Part shown: positions 16,742-25,203 of the stretch, piece after piece
Numbering within the stretch: position 1 is the stretch's first letter
How the letters are laid out: every line of letters begins with the position of its first letter
Assembly: GCF_002812045.1 (NCBI RefSeq)
Contig: NZ_NPEG01000012.1
Span: 1 to 64,000, forward strand
From: Leptospira haakeii
GTDB taxonomy: Bacteria; Spirochaetota; Leptospiria; Leptospirales; Leptospiraceae
Length of the DNA: 64,000 nucleotides
Reading direction: 5' to 3'
Program-made: the position numbers and the translations under genes
Notes under the pieces: model-generated
Databases searched by the model: none
What the model was told of the DNA's origin: nothing
Seen by the model: only the letters and a program-made list of their open reading frames with translations

Positions 16742-17854
16742 TTAAAATTTTAACGAGGCCTTGTATAAGACTGCGGTTTTTCTGAATTCACTAGGTGTAG
16801 AATCTGCAAATTTCTTAAATGCTTCGTTAAATGCGGATTTAGAATTGAATCCGACTGATTCGGAGATTGCCAAAATGGAACGATCAGGATCTTCTAAGAG
16901 CAAAACTTTTGCTTCTTCCACCCTCCATGAATTGATATAATCCGAAAATTTCATGGATAGACGCTGGTTTAAAAATTCGGAAAGTTGATGGTTAGTGAGC
17001 CCCAGCTCTTCTGCGAGTTGAGAAAGTGTAAGGTCCTCGTCTGCATAAACCTTCTCTCTTCTCATCAATGCTTCTAAACGATCTTTGATCTTAGATTCAT
17101 CCATTCCTTTCAGTCTGGATTTTTTATAACGAACTTCTCTTAAACTTTTTCCAACAAAACCCAACCAATTTGGTTCCCGCTGAGAAAGTAAAAAGCCTAT
17201 AATTAACAAAACAGGAAGACTGAATATACTCTCTTTTACGAATTCAATTCTTCTTAAAATAGAACCTGTAAGCCCCCAGAAGATCACAAAACAAACCAGG
17301 CATATAAAGATTAAAAACATTCTTCTTGCTCTTTCTTCATTCTCATCTTGTTCTGAACGAAATAAGTAACTTCTATATATCCAGAGCAAAGGAAGAAAAT
17401 AGGAAAGGATCGAAATTTTAGGAGTGATCTGCAAGAACACTAGTATAGCGGAATAGATTCTTCCTTCTGTGATCTCTCGTAATGTGCGAAGTCTAAATTC
17501 TTCTCCGCCTAACCAAAAAGGTAAGAGTAAAATTACTGAAAATAGAATTGGTAGAAAATGAAGAAATATCTCTTTTTTAGAAAGTTCCAGTCCGAGTAAA
17601 GTAATTTGAAAGTGGATATATAGAAGAGGAGCAATTCCCAACGCAAAAGGAATATGAATAGCATACAGGATCGGATAAATTTTAACTAGTCCGGAAAGGA
17701 ATGTTGCAGCTCCCACAAGCCAAAAAGAAGAACAAAACATGATTAGGGACGCTCTGGTCCTTTCTCCCAAAGAAGCAGGAGAAAGTAAGATTCCCAATGA
17801 CCAGATCCAGCCGAAGGCGATCCCAAAAACTAAATAAGCAGTTTCTAAATCCAT
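16742..17854 (-). CDS. AraC-family regulator with membrane-helix N-terminus
   Basis: A 370-residue membrane-anchored transcription factor. Residues about 1-225 contain seven predicted membrane helices, then a basic linker (RYKKSRLKGMDE), and the C-terminal 100 residues form an AraC-type double helix-turn-helix: LTLSQLAEELGLTNHQLSEF and the second ILAISESVGFNSKSAFNEAF with the usual FKKFADSTPSEFR tail. It probably senses a membrane or extracellular cue and acts directly on DNA. It is upstream of, and on the same strand as, the fadD-like gene and downstream of glpD (42 bp), so it may control glycerolipid or fatty-acid genes; this is inference from position. Confidence 0.88.
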   Translation of the reverse strand: MDLETAYLVFGIAFGWIWSLGILLSPASLGERTRASLIMFCSSFWLVGAATFLSGLVKIYPILYAIHIPFALGIAPLLYIHFQITLLGLELSKKEIFLHFLPILFSVILLLPFWLGGEEFRLRTLREITEGRIYSAILVFLQITPKISILSYFLPLLWIYRSYLFRSEQDENEERARRMFLIFICLVCFVIFWGLTGSILRRIEFVKESIFSLPVLLIIGFLLSQREPNWLGFVGKSLREVRYKKSRLKGMDESKIKDRLEALMRREKVYADEDLTLSQLAEELGLTNHQLSEFLNQRLSMKFSDYINSWRVEEAKVLLLEDPDRSILAISESVGFNSKSAFNEAFKKFADSTPSEFRKTAVLYKASLKF

Positions 17855-17895
17855 GTGGCTTACTTAGAGATACCAGATTGAAACTAGATGAAAAG

Positions 17896-19530
17896 TCAAA
17901 AATGATAACGAGAGAGTATCTCCGAACTTTCCACCTTTTTACGAGCAGGATTCCAACCCAGGGTTTTTCCCAATTCTTCTACGATCCTATGAAGTGATTC
18001 TGAAGAAGGTGCACCTGGCACTCCTACTCCGGACCTACGGAAGAAAAAGTCTGTTCCCTTTTCAATTTTCTCCTCGGAAGCGATATAACGGATCTCTGCA
18101 GTATTGAACTCTTCCCCATTATTCAAGGTAATTGATTCGTCATTTGATTTTTGATATTTGAGAACTTCGTAGGCTAAACTTCCGTATCGAGCAGCTAAGG
18201 TTTCCAGATATTCCCCGGAAAGTTTAGGATATTTTTTAGTAAGCCCTTTTACTAAAGAAGAATGGTCCGAAAATTCACCGGAAGCAAGAGGGATCTGGTC
18301 CGTTTCGCAAGGTAAAAATTTTCCAGGCAGATACTCGCAAAGTTTGTCTGTGATCTTTTCCGCTAAATGCCTGCTCGTCGTATATTTTCCGCCGAGGGCA
18401 GTATAGAATCCGGGAAGCCCTTTTTCATTATGATCTAAAATTTCAGTTTTACGAGAAGCATTGTAAGTGTCTGATTTTTCACCAGGATCTTCTACCAAAG
18501 GCCTCATTCCGCCATAATAGAAATCCACATCCGATTCGGTTAGATCTGAGTAACCAAATGCAATATTAATTTCTTCTAATAGACCTTGAATATCCGATTT
18601 TGTGACCTTAAATTTATCCGGAGAATCCGAGAAGACAGTATCCGTTGTTCCTATGATTGTTTTACCTCTCCAAGGAAGAACGAACATATGGGTCTTATCT
18701 CTTTTCTTTAAAACTACTGCCTTGGAAACAGTTAATGCCCTCGTTACAATATGGATTCCTTTGGATCGGACGAGCACCTTGTCCATTCCTACTCCAGCCA
18801 AAGATTCTACAAAATCCGCCCAAGGACCAGCAGCATTCACCACTGTTTTTGCAAATACAGGATAAGTTTTACCACTTCTTTTATCTTTTAAGATTGCTTG
18901 GTAAACTTCTCCTTGCTGAGAAATCGCAACTAGTTCCGTATAATTGAGAGCAGTTCCACCTTTTTTTTCCGCGGAGAAGATGAACTCGCATGTATGCCTT
19001 TCCGGATTCGTGTTCTGATAATCATAGTATAAAAATCCACCTTTAAGTCCGTTCCGGGGAAGACTGGGAGCTTCCATCACCACTTCTTCCGGTGATAAAA
19101 ATCTATATTTAGGGATCCAAGAATCCGAACTGATATTTTTGTTTCTGTCGTACGAAAAATAATCGTACATTCCAAGGCCGATATTGGTGATCCACTTTTC
19201 GGGATTAGAATATATTGGAATAATAAAACCTAATGTTTTGAGAGCATGAGGACTAATCTTTGCAAGTATCCTTCTTTCTCTTAATGATTCTCGCACGAGC
19301 CCAAACTCTGCATTCTTTAAATATCTTAAACCTCCATGAATTAACTTAGAGGTGGCTTGAGTTGTCCCAGAAGCAAAATCATTCTTCTCAACGAGAATTA
19401 CCTTTAACCCGCGTAAGGTGGCATCCCACAAAGTAGTAGCACCCGTAATCCCTCCTCCTATCACTAAGGTATCGAAAACTTGGGAAGAAATCGGAAAAGA
19501 AGGAGTTTTAGCGTCTTTCGTTTTGGCCAT
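17896..19530 (-). CDS. glpD: Aerobic glycerol-3-phosphate dehydrogenase
   Basis: A 544-residue FAD enzyme that oxidises glycerol-3-phosphate to dihydroxyacetone phosphate and feeds electrons to quinone at the inner membrane. The FAD-binding VIGGGITGATTLWDATLRGL is at about 24-43, followed by VEKNDFASGTTQATSKLIHG and GLRYLKNAEFGLVRESLRER, which are typical of GlpD. The C-terminal DAO_C-like domain is complete. Leptospira use glycerol and long-chain fatty acids, so the link to the neighbouring acyl-CoA synthetase and to the ether-lipid synthase gene is sensible. The AraC-type gene follows on the same strand after 42 bp. Confidence 0.95.
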   Translation of the reverse strand: MAKTKDAKTPSFPISSQVFDTLVIGGGITGATTLWDATLRGLKVILVEKNDFASGTTQATSKLIHGGLRYLKNAEFGLVRESLRERRILAKISPHALKTLGFIIPIYSNPEKWITNIGLGMYDYFSYDRNKNISSDSWIPKYRFLSPEEVVMEAPSLPRNGLKGGFLYYDYQNTNPERHTCEFIFSAEKKGGTALNYTELVAISQQGEVYQAILKDKRSGKTYPVFAKTVVNAAGPWADFVESLAGVGMDKVLVRSKGIHIVTRALTVSKAVVLKKRDKTHMFVLPWRGKTIIGTTDTVFSDSPDKFKVTKSDIQGLLEEINIAFGYSDLTESDVDFYYGGMRPLVEDPGEKSDTYNASRKTEILDHNEKGLPGFYTALGGKYTTSRHLAEKITDKLCEYLPGKFLPCETDQIPLASGEFSDHSSLVKGLTKKYPKLSGEYLETLAARYGSLAYEVLKYQKSNDESITLNNGEEFNTAEIRYIASEEKIEKGTDFFFRRSGVGVPGAPSSESLHRIVEELGKTLGWNPARKKVESSEILSRYHF

Positions 19531-19687
19531 AGATTCACAGCTTGGATTTGAGAACTCGGTCGGTCAACACATTAGAAATTACACAAATTCTTTACTCCAA
19601 ATCAGTAGATGATAATTTTTGTTTAGACCCGGTTCTTATTTCCCACTTATTTTAGGGACTTGAACCGAACGGAGTTCGATTCAGTAG

Positions 19688-21697
19688 ATGTCATATACTT
19701 CCTCACGGGCAGGTAGTTTTCAAAACAAATGGAATTCTATTCTAGGTTTTTTTAAGAAGGACCCGGAACGAGAAGTGTATGAAAAAGAATACACCTTTGA
19801 TCTGAAAAGACAGAACCGCGCCATCCAGTATCCAGGTGCAGTACTTGCAATATTTGTATGGTTGGGTTTCGCTTTCGGAACGGATCAAAAATTACATCCT
19901 GAATTTCCTGAACTTTTTTATTTCCGGATCGGATTCTCTATAGTTGGCGTTCTTTGTTTAATTTTCCTCCTATTGGATACATTATTCAAGATCCCTACTC
20001 GCAAATATAGTTTGGAAATGGCGTATGTATTCATTGCATACCTTCTACTTTGCACTTCGTTTTTCACAGGTAGAATTGCAGATGATCCAAATTACGTATC
20101 AGGACTACAGATCGCTCTTATCACGATCGTATTTGTTCCTCTTCCTAAAAATTCATATTTTGTATTTTTAATATTATCCCTAATTACTTTCGTTAGTTCC
20201 GTTCTTATTTATTCTCCGAATTTGAGCACTCCTCAAGCTGCATATTCCATGCAGAATCTGGGAATTGCATTCCTTCTCACCCTGGTCTTCTCCATAATCC
20301 TGGAAAGATATCGTTTTGTAAGCTTTGTAGGCAGATTTAAGATCCAAGAAAGTAACAGGGAAATTTCAGAAAAAATGCAGCAGATCCAAGCTTTAAAGGA
20401 AAAGCAGGATGGAGATTATTTTTTAACTGCACTTCTTCTTTCGCCTCTAATCAAATTGGATAATTCCGAAAATTCGGCAGTAAAAGTTGAATTCCTATTA
20501 GACCAGTACAAAAAATTCTCCTTCAAAGAAAAGGATTATGAACTGGGTGGAGACTTCTTAAGTGCATATATAGTTAAAATACAAGATAGGGATTATACTG
20601 CATTCATCAACGGAGACGCGATGGGAAAATCCATCCAGGGTGCGGGCGGCGCATTGGTCTTAGGCTCGGTATTTAATTCTATCATCAGCAGAACTAGACT
20701 TTCTCCAGAGATACAATCTAAGTCTCCGGAACGCTGGCTGAAAGAAGCATTTATAGACCTACAAAATGTATTCGAAACATTCGACGGTTTTATGCTAATC
20801 TCCGCGGTTTTAGGAATCGTAGAACATTCTACAGGAGCAATGTACTATATAAATGCGGAACATCCTTGGCCTGTCTTATACAGGGATGGAAAGGCAATGT
20901 TCTTAGGAGCAGAATCGAATATTCGTAAATTAGGTATTTCAGAAATGTTCGGCTCTAAGATCCAAGTTCAAACCTTCCGAATGCTTCCTGGTGATACGAT
21001 CTTCTGCGGATCTGACGGTAGAGACGATCTGGTATTAGAAGAGGATTTTTCAGGCAAAAGGATAATGAATGAGGATGAGACAATTTTCTTAGCCTCCGTG
21101 GAAGAAAGTGGCGGAGAATTAAAAACGATCCGTAGATCCCTCATCAGCAGAGGAAAACTTTCAGACGATTTAAGTATATTATCTATTTCTTATAATCCTT
21201 CTAGAAATCCTTATATGGAAGATAAAAAATCCATCGCGGAAGCAGAATCCATCTTTCAAAAAGGAAACATAAAGGATGCAATACGTGTCTTGGAAGAAGG
21301 TTTGAAAAAATCAGGTACAGTGGGAGAACGTTATTTCCCTCAGGTTGCCAAACTTCTATCCAGATGGTACGACAAAATATCAGAATTCAAAAAAGCGGCA
21401 GAATGGGCGGAGAAGTCCCTATCCTGGGATCCTTCTGAAACAGAGCTTTTATTTTATTCTTCTATACTCTGGAAGAAATCTTATACTCAGAAAAAAGACA
21501 CCGAATATCTAAAATCCGCAGCAGAACTCGGAGAGAAATTAAGAGTACGTTCTCCAAATCATTTAAAAAATCTGATCAACCTGTCGGATATTTATAGATT
21601 GCTTGGTAATTCCTTCCGGGCAAAAAAATTATTGGATGAGGCATCTATACTATCGCCGGATGATCCAAAAATCGCCGAGTTAAGAAAACGTCTATAG
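19688..21697 (+). CDS. SpoIIE/RsbU-type PP2C phosphatase, TM and TPR
   Basis: A 669-residue membrane signalling phosphatase. About six membrane helices (residues 50-215) are followed by a coiled-coil linker, a PPM/SpoIIE-type phosphatase domain (about 245-500) and C-terminal tetratricopeptide-like repeats (about 510-665). Metal-binding aspartates are visible: Asp289 in GGDF, Asp310 in NGDAMGKS, and Asp443 in GSDGRDD. Such proteins dephosphorylate anti-sigma-factor antagonists or other phosphoproteins. No sigma factor or STAS gene is adjacent. The TPR tail is an uncommon addition that suggests protein partners. It is followed by a palindrome and the FAD synthase gene. Confidence 0.9.
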   Translation: MSYTSSRAGSFQNKWNSILGFFKKDPEREVYEKEYTFDLKRQNRAIQYPGAVLAIFVWLGFAFGTDQKLHPEFPELFYFRIGFSIVGVLCLIFLLLDTLFKIPTRKYSLEMAYVFIAYLLLCTSFFTGRIADDPNYVSGLQIALITIVFVPLPKNSYFVFLILSLITFVSSVLIYSPNLSTPQAAYSMQNLGIAFLLTLVFSIILERYRFVSFVGRFKIQESNREISEKMQQIQALKEKQDGDYFLTALLLSPLIKLDNSENSAVKVEFLLDQYKKFSFKEKDYELGGDFLSAYIVKIQDRDYTAFINGDAMGKSIQGAGGALVLGSVFNSIISRTRLSPEIQSKSPERWLKEAFIDLQNVFETFDGFMLISAVLGIVEHSTGAMYYINAEHPWPVLYRDGKAMFLGAESNIRKLGISEMFGSKIQVQTFRMLPGDTIFCGSDGRDDLVLEEDFSGKRIMNEDETIFLASVEESGGELKTIRRSLISRGKLSDDLSILSISYNPSRNPYMEDKKSIAEAESIFQKGNIKDAIRVLEEGLKKSGTVGERYFPQVAKLLSRWYDKISEFKKAAEWAEKSLSWDPSETELLFYSSILWKKSYTQKKDTEYLKSAAELGEKLRVRSPNHLKNLINLSDIYRLLGNSFRAKKLLDEASILSPDDPKIAELRKRL

Positions 21698-21714
21698 GAC
21701 TTAATGTGAGCCAA

Positions 21715-21736
21715 AGATGTAGGAACTCCTACATCT
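21715..21736. repeat. 22-bp inverted repeat containing TGTAGGAACTCCTACA
   Basis: Arms AGATGTAGGA (21715-21724) and TCCTACATCT (21727-21736) are perfectly complementary around AC. The inner 16 bases match the consensus of the palindromes at 94, 14580 and 14712. It could act as a weak terminator for the phosphatase gene, but no T-run follows. Confidence 0.7.
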
Positions 21737-21830
21737 GATATTTGATCTGCATCGAAAATCCTTTTTACCTTGCCCTCTGGAAAGATTCGTATTTATTGGA
21801 AACGTTTTTAATTAATCGGAGAAAGACCCA

Positions 21831-23525
21831 ATGTTCTACCACGAGCTCAATTCCAAAATCGACTATTCCAGATCCAATCTTAGATGGAATGCCTGGGGGG
21901 CAAACGATCAGGACTTCGGTAGAAAGGCACAGATGCCTGAAATACTCAAACTTCTCCAAAGAGAATTTAAATTAGATTCTATCAGAGATACTCCTGCAGT
22001 TTCTTTAGAGGGGATCAAACTACCTAATGGAAAACTAAGTCCAAACGACATCAAAAACCTAAGCGCGATCGTAGGTAAAAATAATTTCAAAAACGATCGA
22101 TATGAGAGAATTTTCCATTCTGCCGGCAGAAGTTATTATGATGTACTAAGACTTCATTTTAATACCCTAAAATCATTCGTGGACGGAGTGGTTTATCCTA
22201 AAAAAGATTCTGAGATTATTAAAATTTTAGAATATTGTTCTAAAAATAAGATCACCGTCATTCCATTCGGTGGAGGATCTTCCGTAGTGGGCGGTGTAGA
22301 AGTTTTGAAGGGAAAAGGACAAAAAGCGGTTCTTTCCTTAGACATGACTGAAATGAAAGAATTGGTTTCTTTTGATCCGATCAGTATGACTGCAACTTTC
22401 CAAGCTGGGATCTACGGACCTAAATTAGAATATGGACTCAACTTAAAAGGATACACATTAGGGCACTTCCCTCAATCATTCGAATATTCCACCTTGGGCG
22501 GATGGGTCGCAGCAAGAAGTGCAGGACAACAATCCAATCGATACGGAAAGATAGAAGAAATACTAAGTTCAGTAAAATTGATTAGCCCGAACGGAACAGT
22601 AGAAACTTTAAGAGCGCCTGCGGCTTCTATCGGGCCAGACTGGAACCAGATCATTGCTGGTAGTGAAGGTCTTTTAGGAATTATTTCGGAAATTACGATC
22701 AAGATCCATAAAATCCCTGAAACTAGAAAATATTTCGGACTCGTATTTCCGGATCTACTTTCTTCCATCAACTTTATTAGGAAAGCAAACCAAGAAGAGA
22801 TTAAAACTTCTATGATGAGACTTTCCGATGCAAACGAAACTAGACTATATGAATATCTCGGTGAGCTCGGAAAAAAGAATACACCAATCCGCAAATTCAA
22901 AAAGTTTCTCCAGAATTCTTATCTGAAATCGGTAGGTATCGGCGAGAATAAATGTGTGGTTCTAGTAGGATTGGATGGATCCAGACAAGAAGTGGATCAT
23001 TCATTCGAGAATCTCAAAAAACTTTGGAAAAAAGGCGGAGCAATCTTCGCAGGGGAAAAGTTAGGACAGAATTGGATCCACAGCAGATATAATATGCCTT
23101 TCCTACGAAACCATGTAATGCAATACGGAATGGGAGTGGATACAATGGAAACTTCCAGCACTTATGATAAATTAGAAGATCTACATAGAGCTGGAATTGA
23201 GTCCCTACAAAATTCCATCCCCGGCTCGATAGCTATGTGCCATTTATCTCATAGTTATCATGAGGGGGCTTGTTTGTATTATACGATCCTGTTCCCAATG
23301 GATCCCAAAAAACCAGAAGAACAATGGTTTAAAATGAAAAGGTCCGTTTCGGATACATTCACTTCTTTTAAAGCTCCGATCAGTCACCATCATGGAGTCG
23401 GTTTCGATCATAAAAAATGGTATGAATCCAACTTAGGTAAACCTGGAGTAGAAGCCTTGAATGGACTTAAGAAGGTCTTAGACCAAAAAGAAATTTTGAA
23501 TCCAGGAAAATTATTCCATTCTTAA
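21831..23525 (+). CDS. FAD-linked alkyl-DHAP synthase-like enzyme
   Basis: A 564-residue VAO/PCMH-type FAD enzyme that resembles alkyldihydroxyacetonephosphate synthase, which swaps the acyl chain of acyl-DHAP for a fatty alcohol to make the ether bond of ether lipids. Seen in the sequence: the N-terminal NLRWNAWGAND, the FAD-binding VIPFGGGSSVVGG at about 143-155, LGGWVAARSAGQQSNRYGKI, the tyrosine-containing ACLYYTILFP segment, and the triple histidine 519-521 in SHHHGVGFDH that is diagnostic for AGPS. GGAG precedes the ATG. A strong terminator follows. No acyl-DHAP acyltransferase is seen nearby, so ether-lipid synthesis remains an inference; the family is also annotated generally as FAD-binding oxidase. 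Confidence 0.85.
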   Translation: MFYHELNSKIDYSRSNLRWNAWGANDQDFGRKAQMPEILKLLQREFKLDSIRDTPAVSLEGIKLPNGKLSPNDIKNLSAIVGKNNFKNDRYERIFHSAGRSYYDVLRLHFNTLKSFVDGVVYPKKDSEIIKILEYCSKNKITVIPFGGGSSVVGGVEVLKGKGQKAVLSLDMTEMKELVSFDPISMTATFQAGIYGPKLEYGLNLKGYTLGHFPQSFEYSTLGGWVAARSAGQQSNRYGKIEEILSSVKLISPNGTVETLRAPAASIGPDWNQIIAGSEGLLGIISEITIKIHKIPETRKYFGLVFPDLLSSINFIRKANQEEIKTSMMRLSDANETRLYEYLGELGKKNTPIRKFKKFLQNSYLKSVGIGENKCVVLVGLDGSRQEVDHSFENLKKLWKKGGAIFAGEKLGQNWIHSRYNMPFLRNHVMQYGMGVDTMETSSTYDKLEDLHRAGIESLQNSIPGSIAMCHLSHSYHEGACLYYTILFPMDPKKPEEQWFKMKRSVSDTFTSFKAPISHHHGVGFDHKKWYESNLGKPGVEALNGLKKVLDQKEILNPGKLFHS

Positions 23526-23532
23526 TAAATAC

Positions 23533-23551
23533 GCTACCAAGGCGTGGTAGC
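23533..23551. other. Small hairpin GCTACCA-(5)-TGGTAGC
   Basis: Perfect 7-bp arms with a 5-base loop directly after the stop codon of the FAD synthase gene and 12 bp before a strong terminator. It may stabilise the 3-prime end of the message. Confidence 0.5.
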
Positions 23552-23562
23552 CCAACCAACGT

Positions 23563-23592
23563 AAGCCTGGGACGAAGATCCCAGGCTTTTTT
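23563..23592 (+). terminator. Rho-independent terminator
   Basis: AAGCCTGGGA (23563-23572) pairs perfectly with TCCCAGGCTT (23579-23588) around a 6-base loop and is followed by a T-run to 23592. It ends the rightward FAD synthase gene and sits just before the 3-prime end of the convergent crotonase gene. Confidence 0.9.
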
Positions 23593-23595
23593 ATA

Positions 23596-24360
23596 TCAGG
23601 TAAAAACTGGGCGTCTTCTTTCCTGAATAGATTTCATTCCTTCCTGACCATTAGAACTAGCGATTGCTTGTGCAAGAAGATCCACATCTCTTTTTTCTAA
23701 AGTGTCAGCAAGTAAACGTTGAGAATCTCTAAGAGCAATTTTTACTCCAACAACCGATTCCATTGCCATGTCTTGGAATTGAGAACACCATTTTCTAGCT
23801 TTTGGAATTACTTCTTCCGGAGTCGCAGATTCTTCTACGAGTCCCACTTGAACAGCCTCGTCAGCTTTTAGTCCTCTTCCACTATACAAAAGATCTCTTG
23901 CAGTTTTCATTCCGACTAGATCTTTCAGAACTGTTCCTGCAGTGGATGGAAAATTAATACCGATCAAAGACTCTGGAAAACCTAATCTTCCTTTTTTCTC
24001 CACAAGAATTCTATAATCAGAGAATATTGCAATGACCGCTCCCACTCCCATAGAGTGTCCGTTCATTGCACAAACAACAGGTTTAGGAGAGAATAAAACT
24101 CTTCCGCAGGCACCGAGTGCTTCTCTAAGCACTTCCTTAATTTCTTCCAGGTTTTTACCTACGAAGATCTCAGGATCGAATCCATTGGAAAAAAACTTAT
24201 CGTTTCTTCCGGAAAGAAGAATAGACTTAACGGATCTATCGTTTTCTGCTTGTTCAAGCACTTCTCTAAATTTGCGGAAAAACTCCCTTCCTAAAGAATT
24301 GGTCTCGTTTGTTTTGATATAAAGTTCTAAAATATGACCGTTTTTTTCTACGTCTAACAT
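23596..24360 (-). CDS. Enoyl-CoA hydratase/isomerase family protein
   Basis: A 254-residue crotonase-fold enzyme acting on acyl-CoA thioesters. The oxyanion-hole segment VVCAMNGHSMGVGAVIAIFS and the FPESLIGINFPS segment with the acidic position are present, and the C-terminal helix region is complete. It could be a beta-oxidation hydratase or an isomerase; the family does not fix the reaction. The open frame begins with TTG at 24366, but ATG at 24360 with AAGGAT upstream is preferred. It is the last gene of a three-gene leftward operon behind a TPR protein and a lipoprotein, which is an odd setting for a soluble CoA enzyme. Confidence 0.88.
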   Translation of the reverse strand: MLDVEKNGHILELYIKTNETNSLGREFFRKFREVLEQAENDRSVKSILLSGRNDKFFSNGFDPEIFVGKNLEEIKEVLREALGACGRVLFSPKPVVCAMNGHSMGVGAVIAIFSDYRILVEKKGRLGFPESLIGINFPSTAGTVLKDLVGMKTARDLLYSGRGLKADEAVQVGLVEESATPEEVIPKARKWCSQFQDMAMESVVGVKIALRDSQRLLADTLEKRDVDLLAQAIASSNGQEGMKSIQERRRPVFT

Positions 24361-24377
24361 ATTCAATATCCTTAATA

Positions 24378-25187
24378 TTAGAATCCGAACACTACTTGGT
24401 TCAATTTATCAGTGCGGGATACTTTTTTCATTTTAATCTCGATACGATTCTGGTCAGCTCCATCTGTTCTGGATACGATACGTGTAATCGTAGTTTTAGG
24501 TGGAAATTCCACTTCTCCCTGAACACTTGTGACTGCCTTTACGTTTTTGCCGCTGGAATCCCATTCCACGGAACGGATCCCGTTTTCTGCGGTGTAGTAA
24601 GTCCATTCTTCTCCCGGTTTTCTGACGAGAACAATTCCATCGTTCGGCTGAACGAGCGTCCATTGTGGTTTAAATAATTCCGCATTCCTATTCGAAAGAA
24701 GATAATAGATCACTGGGAAAGGAACTACAGTTTGTTTTCCTGTGCTAGGATCAGACAAAACGATATCGTCCATAGTTTGTTCATGGATCTTATCCACCGA
24801 AACAGTTTTGATCCGAATTGTTTGGCCGTCGCTAAACACTTTAGAAACACTGATCCCGAAAAGTTTGTCGGTTAGCTCGATCTGCATTTTGCCGGTCGGC
24901 TTATCATAAAAGATCTTACCGGATAAAGAGAATACATCCTTCTTAGGGAAAAAATTCTGGATACGTATATCAAATTCTCCAGAATAAGAAGTATTCGATT
25001 CTTCTAATTTACGAAGGCCATCCAAGTATTTGGAACCTTCCTTGGATTTAGCGCTCCAAAATTTGATCTTTCCTTTTTGTCGGAAATTAATCTCTTCAAT
25101 ATCAGTGGTTACACAAGATTGAAATAATAGAATAAAACAGAATAAGTATCCGAACCTAAAAAATCGAATGAAATGGTTTGTTCTCAA
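24378..25187 (-). CDS. LolB-like outer-membrane lipoprotein, unknown role
   Basis: A 269-residue lipoprotein: the signal sequence ends in LLFQSC with the lipidated cysteine at about residue 25. The mature protein is mostly beta and includes YSGEFDIRIQNFF, LSGKIFYDKPTGKMQIELTD and later TRIVSRTDGADQNRIEIKMK, a pattern reminiscent of the half-barrel lipid-binding LolA/LolB fold; that assignment is tentative. The start is TTG at 25187, decided by a strong GGGAGGA six bases upstream. It lies 16 bp after the TPR gene and 17 bp before the crotonase gene on the same strand, so the three are probably co-transcribed. Confidence 0.7.
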   Translation of the reverse strand: MRTNHFIRFFRFGYLFCFILLFQSCVTTDIEEINFRQKGKIKFWSAKSKEGSKYLDGLRKLEESNTSYSGEFDIRIQNFFPKKDVFSLSGKIFYDKPTGKMQIELTDKLFGISVSKVFSDGQTIRIKTVSVDKIHEQTMDDIVLSDPSTGKQTVVPFPVIYYLLSNRNAELFKPQWTLVQPNDGIVLVRKPGEEWTYYTAENGIRSVEWDSSGKNVKAVTSVQGEVEFPPKTTITRIVSRTDGADQNRIEIKMKKVSRTDKLNQVVFGF

Positions 25188-25203
25188 AACAAGTCCTCCC
25201 GGT

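Noticed and set aside
22472..22900. Antisense open frame in the FAD synthase gene
   Set aside because: No start signal, hydrophobic pattern is a mirror of the real gene.
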